From contig NZ_BOMG01000083.1 in assembly GCF_016862075.1 (NCBI RefSeq), positions 1-49,567 on the forward strand: a DNA stretch of 49,567 nt. Reading direction: 5' to 3'. A program made the position numbers and the translations under genes. This DNA is from Actinoplanes couchii. Lineage in GTDB: Bacteria > Actinomycetota > Actinomycetes > Mycobacteriales > Micromonosporaceae. Shown here piece by piece: positions 41,870-49,567 of the stretch (positions are counted from its first letter, which is position 1; each line of letters opens with the position of its first letter). Below the pieces are notes generated by a model, which saw nothing but the letters and a program-made list of their open reading frames with translations, did no database searches and was not told where the DNA came from.

Positions 41870-42813
41870 GCACGAAGACCGACAAGATCGACCGCTTGAG
41901 CGAGCTCTCCGCGGCGAAAGAGGACGAGCACGGCGTCAGCCTGTGGACCGAGGCGCTCCGGCGGGTGCGCCGGACCCCGAGCGCCCTCGTCGGCGTCGGG
42001 ATCCTGGTGATCTTCGTCCTGGTGGCGATCGTCGGGCCGTGGCTGGTCCCGTACTCGCCGTCCGAGTTGATGGGCATCAACGAGGTCCGCCCCGGCGTGA
42101 TCCCGGGCCCGTCGGCCGAACACTGGCTCGGCTACGACCACAACGGCCGGGACCAGTTCAGCCGCCTGATCGTCGGCGCCCGTCAGACCCTGCTGGTCGG
42201 CATCGTCTCCACGCTGATCGGTCTCACCCTCGGCGCGCTGGTCGGTGGCATCGCCGGTGCCGCCGCCGGTCTCGGCGGGCGGATCGGCCGGGCCGTCGAC
42301 TCGGTGCTGATGCGCATCGTCGACATGCTGCTGGCCCTGCCCAGCCTGCTGCTGGCGGTCAGCATCGCGGCTCTGCTCGGCGCGAGCCTGACCACCGTGA
42401 TGATCGCGGTCGGCGTGGTCTCGGTGCCGGTCTTCGCGCGGCTGCTGCGCGGCGCCATGGTGGTGCAGGCCGGCAGCGACTACGTGCTGGCCTCGACCTC
42501 GCTGGGGGTCAAGCGTACGAAGATCGCGGTCTCGCACATTCTGCCGAACTCGTTGGCCCCGGTGATCGTGCAGGCGACCCTGACGCTGGCCACCGCGATC
42601 ATCGAGGCGGCGGCCCTGTCGTTCCTCGGCCTGGGCAACCCGGACTCGGCGACCCCGGAGTGGGGTCTGATGCTCGCCGACGCGCAGCAGTACCTGGACG
42701 TCCGGCCCGGCCTGGCGATCTTCCCGGCACTGGGCATCATCATCACCGCGCTCGGTTTCACCCTGCTCGGTGAGGCGATGCGTGAGGCCCTCGACCCGAA
42801 ACTGCGGAAGTGA
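41866..42813 (+). CDS. dppC: dipeptide/oligopeptide ABC permease (DppC type)
   Basis: A 315-residue membrane protein with the N-terminal LRRVRRTPSALVGVGILVIFVLVAIVGPWL of DppC-type subunits and the motif DYVLASTSLGVKRTKIAVSHILPNS that binds the ATPases. The ATG overlaps the dppB stop (ATGA, 41866-41869). Confidence 0.93.
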   Translation: MSTKTDKIDRLSELSAAKEDEHGVSLWTEALRRVRRTPSALVGVGILVIFVLVAIVGPWLVPYSPSELMGINEVRPGVIPGPSAEHWLGYDHNGRDQFSRLIVGARQTLLVGIVSTLIGLTLGALVGGIAGAAAGLGGRIGRAVDSVLMRIVDMLLALPSLLLAVSIAALLGASLTTVMIAVGVVSVPVFARLLRGAMVVQAGSDYVLASTSLGVKRTKIAVSHILPNSLAPVIVQATLTLATAIIEAAALSFLGLGNPDSATPEWGLMLADAQQYLDVRPGLAIFPALGIIITALGFTLLGEAMREALDPKLRK

Positions 42814-42820
42814 GGCCGCG

Positions 42821-43813
42821 ATGCCACTGCTAGACGTCAAGGATCTGTCCGTCACCTTCTCCCGGCGCGGTCAGCGCACCGTGCGGGCGGTCGACGGGGT
42901 GTCGTTCGCGGTCGAGGCCGGTGAGGTCGTCGGCCTGGTCGGCGAGTCCGGCTGCGGCAAGAGCGTCACGTCGCTGGCCCTGATGGGGCTGCTGCCGAAG
43001 CAGAAGGGCGTGACCATCGGCGGTTCGGCGATGTTCGGCGACACCGACCTGCTCCAGACCGACGAGCGGTCGATGCGGGACATCCGCGGCCGGGACGTCG
43101 CGATGATCTTCCAGGATCCGCTGTCCTCGCTGAACCCGGTCGTCCCGATCGGTATCCAGGTGACCGAGGTGCTCACCCGGCACCGCGGGCTGACCGGGGA
43201 GGCGGCCCGCAAGGAGGCCGTCGAGCTGCTGAACCGGGTCGGTATCCCGGACCCGTCGCGGCGGCTCAAGGAGTACCCGCACCAGCTCTCCGGCGGTATG
43301 CGGCAGCGGGCGCTGATCGCGATGGCGGTCGCCTGTGCCCCGAAGCTGCTGATCGCCGACGAGCCGACCACCGCGCTGGACGTGACGATCCAGGCGCAGA
43401 TCCTGGAGTTGCTGCGTGAGCTGGTCCGCGAGTCGGGGACCGCGCTCATCATGATCACGCACGACCTGGGTGTGGTCGCCGGCATGTGCGACAAGGTCAA
43501 CGTGCTGTACGCCGGCCGGGTCATCGAGTCGGCCCGCCGCAAGCCGCTGTTCGCCGACCCCCGGCACCCGTACACCAACGGGCTGCTCGGTTCGGTGCCC
43601 CGTCTGGACTCCGGCAAGGGCGAGCGGCTGCACGCGATCCGTGGTTCGGTGCGGGACGTCCTGCCCTGGCCGGACGGGTGCGCCTTCGCCCCGCGGTGCG
43701 ACCAGCGGGTCGAGGCCTGTGTCGGGGAGCCCCCGGCGCTGGTCGAGGACATCCACCGGCACGCCTACCGCTGTGTCAATCCCGAGTCGCGGACCGCGGA
43801 GGTGCCGTCGTGA
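42821..43813 (+). CDS. dppD: peptide ABC transporter ATPase (DppD type)
   Basis: A 330-residue ATPase: VGESGCGKSVTS Walker A, FQDPLSSLNP Q-loop, LSGGMRQRALIA signature, LLIADEPTTALDV Walker B, MITHDLGVVAG H-loop. The C-terminal oligopeptide-transporter extension with the cysteine cluster (GCAFAPRCDQRVEACVGEPP) is present and in relatives binds an iron-sulfur cluster. Seven nt after dppC. Confidence 0.95.
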   Translation: MPLLDVKDLSVTFSRRGQRTVRAVDGVSFAVEAGEVVGLVGESGCGKSVTSLALMGLLPKQKGVTIGGSAMFGDTDLLQTDERSMRDIRGRDVAMIFQDPLSSLNPVVPIGIQVTEVLTRHRGLTGEAARKEAVELLNRVGIPDPSRRLKEYPHQLSGGMRQRALIAMAVACAPKLLIADEPTTALDVTIQAQILELLRELVRESGTALIMITHDLGVVAGMCDKVNVLYAGRVIESARRKPLFADPRHPYTNGLLGSVPRLDSGKGERLHAIRGSVRDVLPWPDGCAFAPRCDQRVEACVGEPPALVEDIHRHAYRCVNPESRTAEVPS

Positions 43814-44922
43814 CCGAAACGCTGGTCGAGGTCGACGACCTCAAAGTGCATTTCCCGATCAAGCGTGGTGTGTTCCTGGACCGGGTGGTCGGGCACGTCA
43901 AGGCGGTCGACGGAGTCGATCTCCGGATCGCGAAGGGCCAGACGTACGGCCTGGTCGGTGAATCGGGTTGTGGCAAGTCCACGCTGGGCCGGGCGTTGTT
44001 GCAGCTCACCCCGCCGACCGGTGGCAGGGTGAACTTCGACGGCACCGAGCTGACCACACTGCCCGCCAAGCAGCTGCGGTCGATGCGCCGGCGCATGCAG
44101 ATGATCTTCCAGGACCCGATGTCCAGTCTGGACCCGCGGCAGAACGTCGAGTCGATCCTGACCGAGGGCCTGCAGGCGCACGGGCTGGGCGGCGACCGGA
44201 CCGAACGCCGGAAGATCATCGCGAAGGCCCTGGACGCGGTCGGCCTGCCGCAGTGGGCACTGTCCCGCTACCCGCACGAGTTCTCCGGCGGTCAGCGGCA
44301 GCGCATCGGCATCGCCCGGGCCGTGGTGCTCAACCCGGACCTGATCGTCGCCGACGAGCCGGTCTCCGCCCTGGACGTCTCCATCCAGGCGCAGGTGATC
44401 AACCTGCTGGAGGAGCTGCAGGAGGAACTGGGGCTCACCTATCTGGTGATCGCGCACGACCTCGCGGTGGTCCGGCACATCTCCGACACGGTCGGCGTGA
44501 TGTACCTGGGCGCGCTCGTCGAGGAGGCGCCCAGCGACGACATCTACCGGACTCCGCTGCACCCGTACACCCGGGCGCTGATGTCCGCGGTGCCGGTGCC
44601 GGACCCGGAGGTCGAGGACCGGCGCGAGCGCATCCTGCTCGCCGGTGACCTGCCGTCGCCGGCGAACCCGCCGTCCGGCTGCCGGTTCCACACCCGGTGC
44701 CCGTGGGCGCAGCCGACCCGCTGCGGCACCGAGCGGCCCGAACTGCGCGTCGTCGGGACCGGCGCACATCGGGTGGCCTGCCACTTCGTCGAGCAGATCG
44801 AGTCCGGGGAGATCCGGCCGCACACGGTGAAGGCCGAGGTCATCGCGGACGGCGCCGGCTCCAAGGACGCACACGGCGCCCTGGAGACGGCTCTGGAGAC
44901 GCCCGGCGGTCCGGGGATCTGA
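43810..44922 (+). CDS. dppF: peptide ABC transporter ATPase (DppF type)
   Basis: A 370-residue ATPase: VGESGCGKSTLGRALL, FQDPMSSLDPRQ, EFSGGQRQRIGIARA, LIVADEPVSALDV, VIAHDLAVVRH. C-terminal extension with GCRFHTRCPWAQPTRCGTERPEL. The GTG at 43810 overlaps the dppD stop (GTGA). The longer open frame upstream is only read-through of another frame of dppD. A long bidirectional terminator follows. Confidence 0.95.
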   Translation: MTETLVEVDDLKVHFPIKRGVFLDRVVGHVKAVDGVDLRIAKGQTYGLVGESGCGKSTLGRALLQLTPPTGGRVNFDGTELTTLPAKQLRSMRRRMQMIFQDPMSSLDPRQNVESILTEGLQAHGLGGDRTERRKIIAKALDAVGLPQWALSRYPHEFSGGQRQRIGIARAVVLNPDLIVADEPVSALDVSIQAQVINLLEELQEELGLTYLVIAHDLAVVRHISDTVGVMYLGALVEEAPSDDIYRTPLHPYTRALMSAVPVPDPEVEDRRERILLAGDLPSPANPPSGCRFHTRCPWAQPTRCGTERPELRVVGTGAHRVACHFVEQIESGEIRPHTVKAEVIADGAGSKDAHGALETALETPGGPGI

Positions 44923-44929
44923 CGATCAA

Positions 44930-44979
44930 AAGAACGAGAGGCCGCTTTCCCCGTACGCGGAAAGCGGCCTCTCGTTCTT
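44930..44979. terminator. bidirectional terminator, 21-bp perfect stem
   Basis: Arms 44930-44950 and 44959-44979 are exactly complementary, loop CCGTACGC. A-rich on the left and T-rich on the right (CGTTCTTC), so it can serve the peptide transporter operon on the plus strand and the RTX operon on the minus strand, whose last stop is at 44983. Confidence 0.9.
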
Positions 44980-44982
44980 CAA

Positions 44983-45912
44983 TCACTGAATCAGGACGTC
45001 CTTGCCCGGGCCACCGATCAGCCGGTCCTTGCCCGCGCCGCCTTCGAGCCGGTCGTTGCCACCGTTGCCGACCAGCAGATCGTTGCCACCGAAGCCGCGC
45101 AGCACGTCGGCCTTGCCGGTGCCGTAGATCTTGTCGTCACCGCCCGCGCCGTTGATGCCCTCGATGCCGAGCAGGGTGTCGTGCTCGCCCTTGCGGCCGT
45201 CGTTGCGCTTGCCACGGTCGGAGCCGGCCGTGATGGCCCGGGTGCCGTAGTAGCTGACGGTGTCGAAGCCGGAGCCACCGGACATCAGGTCGGCGTCGGC
45301 GGCCTTCCCCTGATCGAACTGGGAGAAGCGGTCCTTGCCGGAGCCGCCGTACTCCTTGTCGTTGCCCTTGCCGCCTTCCAGGAAGTCGGATCCGGCGCCG
45401 CCGTACAGCGTGTCGTTGCCGCTCTCGCCGACCAGGCCGTCGGGACCGCCGTTGCCCCAGAGCCGGTCGGCACCGCTGCCGCCGTAGAGGGTGTCGTGAC
45501 CCGAACCGCCCCGGAGCGTGTCGTCGCCGGTGCCGCCGTCCATCAGCGACTGCACCGAGGTCCGGTTGGTGGCGGAGTCGTTGCCGGAGCCGAGTTCGAG
45601 CTGGATCAGTCCGATCGGCTTGACGTCGGTGCAGGTGACCTTGGTGACGTCGCCGGGGACCGCCGTGCAGCCGGGCCCGGCCGTGATGGTCACCCGGTCG
45701 TCGAGGGTGATCGTGTTGCCGGACCTGGTGACCACCACGTTGTTGATCAGGCCGGATCCGGCGACGAGGAGGACCCGCGGGCCCTCGATGCCGAAGTCGA
45801 CCGACGCTCGCCCGCCGGACGCGGCCTGGGCGGGGGTGGCGAGGCCGCCGATGACGGCGATGCCACCGAGCAGGGCGATCCCGGCCCGGGTCCGGAACGC
45901 GATCCGGCTCAC
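44983..45912 (-). CDS. secreted RTX calcium-binding repeat protein
   Basis: A 309-residue protein, last of three paralogues in one operon. Signal peptide (RAGIALLGGIAVIGGLATPAQA), then a 75-residue N-terminal region with two conserved cysteines (GCTAVPGDVTKVTC), then GGxGxDxLxG nonapeptide repeats (GGTGDDTLRGGSGHDTLYGGSGADRLWG and more) that form a calcium-bound parallel beta roll. No lipase, protease or other catalytic domain is present. GTG start overlapping the stop of the preceding gene (GTGA). Function unknown; it is a surface or matrix protein by type. Confidence 0.93.
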   Translation of the reverse strand: MSRIAFRTRAGIALLGGIAVIGGLATPAQAASGGRASVDFGIEGPRVLLVAGSGLINNVVVTRSGNTITLDDRVTITAGPGCTAVPGDVTKVTCTDVKPIGLIQLELGSGNDSATNRTSVQSLMDGGTGDDTLRGGSGHDTLYGGSGADRLWGNGGPDGLVGESGNDTLYGGAGSDFLEGGKGNDKEYGGSGKDRFSQFDQGKAADADLMSGGSGFDTVSYYGTRAITAGSDRGKRNDGRKGEHDTLLGIEGINGAGGDDKIYGTGKADVLRGFGGNDLLVGNGGNDRLEGGAGKDRLIGGPGKDVLIQ

Positions 45913-47291
45913 AGGGCGATCTCGCAGTTGACCACGCTGTCCTCGCGGTCGGCGGAGTACCTGTCGCCCTTGATGTGGGCGCCGCCGTCGAGGATGTCGA
46001 CCTGCTCGTCGGAGATGCCGTTGCCCAGGGTGTTGCTGATCAGGGTGTCGTCGCCGCCGAGACCGCGCAGCACGTCGGCGCCCTCGTCGCCGCCGTCCAG
46101 GACGTTGTTCGCGTTGTTGCCGGTGATGACGTCGTCGCTCCGGCCGCCGCGGACGTTCTCCACGTCGGCGCCGACGGTGTCCTTCTCGCCCTTGGCGCCG
46201 TCGTTGCCCTTCGAACCGTTGAGGTCGACGGTGACCGGCACCGAGTAGCCGTGGTAGTCGACGGTGTCGATGCCCGAACCGCCGAGCAGCACGTCGGCGT
46301 GGAGGACGTCGGTGTCCGGGCCCACGCCACGGTCGCCGATCAGCAGGTCGTTGCCCGCGCCGCCGTTGAGCTGGTCCTTACCCCACTCGCCGGTCAGCGT
46401 GTCGTTGCCGCCGAGACCGTTGAGGACGTCGTTGCCCGCGCCGCCGGTCAGGACGTTGGCGCCGTTGGTGCCGGTGAGCCGGTCGTTGCCGGAACCGCCC
46501 TCGAGGTTCTCGACGTCGGTGGCGATGTTGTCCTTCTCGCCCTTGGCGCCGTCGTCGGCCTTCCCGTCGGCGTCGGCGGTGACCGCCTTCTTCCGGCCCT
46601 GGTAGCTGACCAGGTCGACACCCGCGCCCCCGGAGAACCGGTCGGCCTGGGTGGTGGTGCCGGCGAAGAAGATGTCGTTGCCGGCGTTGCCGTGGAAGCG
46701 GTCCTTCCCGGCGCCGTCGTGGATGATGTCGTCCCCGCCGCTGCCGTAGACCACGTCGTTGCCGGAGCCGTCGTAGATCCGGTCGTTGCCGGCGTTGCCG
46801 ATCAGGGTGTCGTTGCCGCTGTCGCCGTACAGGTAGTCGTGGCCGCCGTAGCCGTTGATCTTGTCGTTGCCGGCGCCACCGTGCAGGTAGTCGCGGCCGT
46901 CGCCGCCGTTCAGCGTGTCGTTCCCGGCGCCGCCGTAGACCACAGTGGTCAGCCGGGACTCGTTGCGGAACGTGTCGTTGCCGCTGCCCAGGCTGATCTT
47001 CACCGAGGTCACGCCGACGCAGTTGACGTGCGTCCGCACACCCTTGAGCGGCGTGCAGCCCTTACCGGCCTTGACCGCGACCCGGTCGTTCAGCTCGACC
47101 GAGCCGTTGGACGCCTGGCCGATCCAGACCTTGTTGGTCTTGCCGCTCGTGGCCGTGAAGGTCAGCTTGCCGTTGATCACCGAAGCGGTGCCGGCCGACG
47201 CGGCCTGCGCGGGCGCGGCCAGGACGCCGATCGCCGCGGTGCCGCCGAGCAGCGCCACACCGACTCTGGTCAGCCAGGTCTTCGACGTCAT
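45909..47291 (-). CDS. secreted RTX calcium-binding repeat protein
   Basis: A 460-residue protein, second gene of the RTX operon. Signal peptide (VGVALLGGTAAIGVLAAPAQA), N-terminal region with VWIGQ, LNDRV and the cysteine pair GCTPLKGVRTHVNC, and about 15 RTX nonapeptides. Two spacers interrupt the repeats with a similar sequence (DGKADDGAKGEKDNIATDVENLEGG and DLNGSKGNDGAKGEKDTVGADVENVRGG). The end NCEIAL matches the NCEIVK of the first paralogue. The ATG is 22 nt after the first gene, with GGGGG before it. Confidence 0.93.
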   Translation of the reverse strand: MTSKTWLTRVGVALLGGTAAIGVLAAPAQAASAGTASVINGKLTFTATSGKTNKVWIGQASNGSVELNDRVAVKAGKGCTPLKGVRTHVNCVGVTSVKISLGSGNDTFRNESRLTTVVYGGAGNDTLNGGDGRDYLHGGAGNDKINGYGGHDYLYGDSGNDTLIGNAGNDRIYDGSGNDVVYGSGGDDIIHDGAGKDRFHGNAGNDIFFAGTTTQADRFSGGAGVDLVSYQGRKKAVTADADGKADDGAKGEKDNIATDVENLEGGSGNDRLTGTNGANVLTGGAGNDVLNGLGGNDTLTGEWGKDQLNGGAGNDLLIGDRGVGPDTDVLHADVLLGGSGIDTVDYHGYSVPVTVDLNGSKGNDGAKGEKDTVGADVENVRGGRSDDVITGNNANNVLDGGDEGADVLRGLGGDDTLISNTLGNGISDEQVDILDGGAHIKGDRYSADREDSVVNCEIAL

Positions 47292-47313
47292 CAGTTACCC
47301 CCGAGGTAGATGT

Positions 47314-48234
47314 TCACTTGACGATCTCGCAGTTCCGCGTGGTGTCGCCGCCACCGGCCACGCAGGTGTCGCCCTTGACGTGCTCGCGGCCGTCCAGGAC
47401 GTTGGCGTAGCGGTTGCCGATGAGCGTGTCGTCGCCCTTGCCGCCGGTGAGGTTCTCGACGTCGGGGGCGATCCGGTCCTTCTCGCCGGTCTGGCCGTCG
47501 TCGGCCCGGCCGTCGGCGTCGGCGGTGACCGGCCCGGTGCGCTGCCGGTAGTCGACCCGGTCGATGCCGACGCCGCCGTAGTAGCGGTCGGCGTCGACGT
47601 ATTTCCCGGTCAGGATGCGGTCGTTGCCGGCGCCGCCGTGGAGACGGTCGGCACCGCGGCCGTCCCAGAACAGGTCGTCCCCGGTCCCGCCGTAGGCCCG
47701 GTCGACCCCGGCGCCGTCGTAGAGGGAATCGCTGCCGGAGTTGCCGTGGATCAGGTCTCGGCCCGCGCCACCGGTCAGCAGGTCGTCCCCGGCACCACCC
47801 TTGAGCACGTCGTCGCCCCGGCCGCCGGACAGATAGTCGCGCCCGGTGCCGCCGATCAGGGTGTCGTTGCCGTTCGCCCCGGCGACATTCGTGGTCAGCC
47901 CGGTGCGGTTGACGAAGACGTCGTCCCTGTCCCGCAGGTTGATGTGCACCTGGGTGACGCCCGTGCAGACGACCCTGGTCCGGTCGCCCTCGACCAGCGT
48001 GCAGCCCTCGCCGGCGGTCAGCGCGACCCGGTCGTCCAGGACGACCTTGCCGCCGGACTGCCCGATCCAGACCCGGTTGACCTGGCCCTTGTTCGCCCAG
48101 TAGATGAGGCTGTCGCCGAGGACCGAGACGGTGTTGCGGCCCGCGGCCTGTGCCGGTGCGGCGAACATGCCGACCGCCGCGGTGGTGCCGACCAGAGCGA
48201 TGCCCGCTCTGGTCAGCCACGTTCCCGAAATCAC
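47314..48234 (-). CDS. secreted RTX calcium-binding repeat protein
   Basis: A 306-residue protein, first gene of the RTX operon. Signal peptide (RAGIALVGTTAAVGMFAAPAQA), N-terminal region with VWIGQSGGKVVLDDRV and GCTLVEGDRTRVVC, RTX nonapeptides, one DGRADDGQTGEKDRIAPDVENLTGG spacer, and an NCEIVK end. Start: GTG at 48234, chosen because GGGGG lies eight nt upstream and the signal peptide then has normal length; an ATG ten codons earlier is in the leader. A strong -10 TAGGAT (complement of 48277-48282) lies upstream. Confidence 0.92.
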   Translation of the reverse strand: MISGTWLTRAGIALVGTTAAVGMFAAPAQAAGRNTVSVLGDSLIYWANKGQVNRVWIGQSGGKVVLDDRVALTAGEGCTLVEGDRTRVVCTGVTQVHINLRDRDDVFVNRTGLTTNVAGANGNDTLIGGTGRDYLSGGRGDDVLKGGAGDDLLTGGAGRDLIHGNSGSDSLYDGAGVDRAYGGTGDDLFWDGRGADRLHGGAGNDRILTGKYVDADRYYGGVGIDRVDYRQRTGPVTADADGRADDGQTGEKDRIAPDVENLTGGKGDDTLIGNRYANVLDGREHVKGDTCVAGGGDTTRNCEIVK

Positions 48235-48276
48235 AGCATCAACCCCCGTATAGATGATGTTCATCAGACGTTGGAG

Positions 48277-48282
48277 ATCCTA
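48277..48282 (-). promoter_or_regulatory. -10 element of the RTX operon
   Basis: TAGGAT on the minus strand, close to the consensus of the main actinobacterial sigma factor, about 40 nt before the GTG of the first RTX gene. No convincing -35 was found at the right distance. Confidence 0.45.
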
Positions 48283-48327
48283 GGTGGACGGCGCAACGTG
48301 GCGGTGTCGTCCTGTCGTACAGACTTT

Positions 48328-49567
48328 TCAGTACCACCGGATCTGGGGTGATCGATAGAACCGGACCCCCTCGGCGGACCAGCGCGGGCCGTAGCCGCCG
48401 AGGCGCTCCCGGAACGACTCCCAGTCGTGCGTCACCCGCGGTGACCAGCCCAGCTCGGCGATCGCCACCAGGCGCGGAAAGGCCAGGAACTCCAGGTCGG
48501 CGCGATCGCGCAGGGTCTCCGACCAGAGCGGTGCCTCGACCCCTAGGACCCGTTCCGCCGGTACGCCGGTCAGCAGCCGTGCCGGATCCCAGTCGTACGC
48601 GTCCCGCACCTCGATGGCCCCGGCCCAGTCCAGCCCGCCCGGGGTCATCGGGTCGTACTCCATGTCCAGATAGGTGCGGTTCGCCGGGGAGAGGATCACG
48701 TCCGCGCCCGAGACCGCCACCGCCGGGCTGCTGCGCTCCCGGCCCCAGAACTGGATCACCGCGCCGTTCTCGGCCGCCGCCGGGGACTGGGCGATCTCGT
48801 GCCAGCCGAACGGGATCTTGCCGTGTTTCCGGACCAGCGGCAGCATCCGGCGCTGGAACCGCAGGTACGCCCCGTGCGGTGTCGACATCGCCTCGTCGCC
48901 GCCGATGTGCAGGTACGGCCCGGGTGTCATCTCGGCCAGCTCCCGGATCACGTCGTCGGCGAACCGGTACGTGACGTCGTTGTCCGCACAGAGCGAGCTG
49001 TAGCCGACCCGCATGTCGGTCCGCGGTCGTGGCGCGATCCCGTCGCAGGTCAACTCGGGATAGGCGACCTGGGCGGCGTTCACGTGACCGGGCATGTCGA
49101 TCTCCGGCACGATCGTGACGAACCGGTCGGCGGCGTACCGCACCAGGGCGCGGTAGTCGTCCTTGGACAGGAAGCCGCCACCGGCGCCGCCCACCCCGGT
49201 ACCGGGCGCGCCACCGATCTCGGTCAGCCGGGGCCACGAGTCGATCCGGATACGCCAGCCCTGGTCGTCGCTGAGGTGCAGATGCAGGTGATTGATCTTG
49301 AAGCGGCTGATCTGGTCGACGTAGGCGCGCACGTCGGCCGGATCGTGGAAGTGCCGGGCCAGGTCGAGCATCGCGCCCCGGTAGGCGTACCGAGGGAAGT
49401 CCCTGATCGTGCCGCCGGGAAGGACCCACCGCGAGCCGGCCGGCGGCAGCAGTTGACGCAGCGTCTGCACCCCGGCGAACAGCCCGGCCGGCCGGGTGGC
49501 GGCAGCTCGACCCGGTCCGCGCCGACGTCCAGCCGGTAGCCCTCGTCCGGATGCCCCGGCTCCAGCA
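48328..49567 (-). CDS. beta-N-acetylhexosaminidase (GH20), partial, apparent frameshift
   Basis: The window ends inside this gene. About 380 residues are read from an internal GTG at 49470, but the frame remains protein-like further upstream (AATRPAGLFAGVQTLRQLLPP), so that codon is not the real start. GH20 features: YRGAMLDLARHF, HLHLSDDQGWRI, PEIDMPGHVNAA, and LHIGGDEA with the catalytic Asp-Glu pair, WHEI, and WGRE. It releases GlcNAc/GalNAc from the ends of chitin or glycan chains. Further upstream, LEPGHPDEGYRLDVGADRVEL matches the family's N-terminal pattern but lies in another frame; one missing base near 49503 would explain it. It could be a pseudogene or a sequencing error. Confidence 0.85.
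   Translation of the reverse strand, partial: AGAGASGRGLPAGRRRGPGRAAATRPAGLFAGVQTLRQLLPPAGSRWVLPGGTIRDFPRYAYRGAMLDLARHFHDPADVRAYVDQISRFKINHLHLHLSDDQGWRIRIDSWPRLTEIGGAPGTGVGGAGGGFLSKDDYRALVRYAADRFVTIVPEIDMPGHVNAAQVAYPELTCDGIAPRPRTDMRVGYSSLCADNDVTYRFADDVIRELAEMTPGPYLHIGGDEAMSTPHGAYLRFQRRMLPLVRKHGKIPFGWHEIAQSPAAAENGAVIQFWGRERSSPAVAVSGADVILSPANRTYLDMEYDPMTPGGLDWAGAIEVRDAYDWDPARLLTGVPAERVLGVEAPLWSETLRDRADLEFLAFPRLVAIAELGWSPRVTHDWESFRERLGGYGPRWSAEGVRFYRSPQIRWY

Noticed and set aside
44930..44979. 21-bp inverted repeat considered as a transposon end
   Set aside because: It lies between two gene ends with A/T-rich sides, as expected for a bidirectional terminator, and has no target duplication.
45975..47309. 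444-codon frame antisense to an RTX gene
   Set aside because: Produced by the repeated GGxGxD codons in reverse; composed of V, A, D and G only.

Overview
The window is a high-GC, gene-dense stretch of an actinomycete chromosome. GTG starts are common, genes overlap by ATGA, GTGA or TGATG, and several genes have a TANNNT -10 element only 6-7 nt before the start codon. DUF397 and DUF574 proteins and a four-gene conservon (sensor kinase, roadblock, DUF742, GTPase) suggest Micromonosporaceae, perhaps Actinoplanes or a relative. The genus is an inference from gene content, not a database match. No prophage, CRISPR array or intact insertion sequence was seen.

Layout. 0-4.5 kb: short tandem repeats, an orphan DUF397 protein, two small unknown ORFs, an intergenic repeat array, a DUF574 methyltransferase and a TPR-GGDEF diguanylate cyclase. 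4.5-9.6 kb: a MarR/MFS efflux operon divergent from a TetR gene, a second TetR divergent from a dienelactone hydrolase, then VOC and SnoaL-like proteins. 9.2-13.8 kb: a coupled operon of processive GT2 glycosyltransferase, WecB-type epimerase, Tat-exported DUF2334 deacetylase and SnoaL-like protein, which looks like a small extracellular amino-sugar polysaccharide locus. 14.0-20.6 kb: a conservon flanked by an upstream membrane-anchored sensor-like protein and a downstream proline-rich protein. 21-30 kb: DUF885 peptidase, PHP protein, M48 protease with mtnA, DinB-like protein, tyrA, M23 lipoprotein, a small membrane protein and a STAS antagonist. A 163-bp palindromic, TA-flanked MITE-like element lies exactly between tyrA and the M23 gene.

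30.8-39 kb: tRNA-Ser(CGA), deoD, two minisatellites, tadA and its partner gene, tRNA-Ser(GGA), the SRP RNA, a very long repeat-rich dnaX, ybaB and recR. 39-45 kb: a complete dipeptide/oligopeptide ABC transporter operon (binding protein, two permeases, two ATPases). 45-48.3 kb: an operon of three paralogous secreted RTX-repeat proteins. 48.3 kb to the end: a GH20 beta-N-acetylhexosaminidase that runs off the window and appears frameshifted near its 5' end.

The most notable signals are the MITE-like palindrome at the tyrA promoter, a 13-bp stem that joins the tyrA stop codon to the next gene's ribosome-binding site, the expanded conservon, the three RTX paralogues with a shared two-cysteine N-terminal region, and the compact polysaccharide operon.
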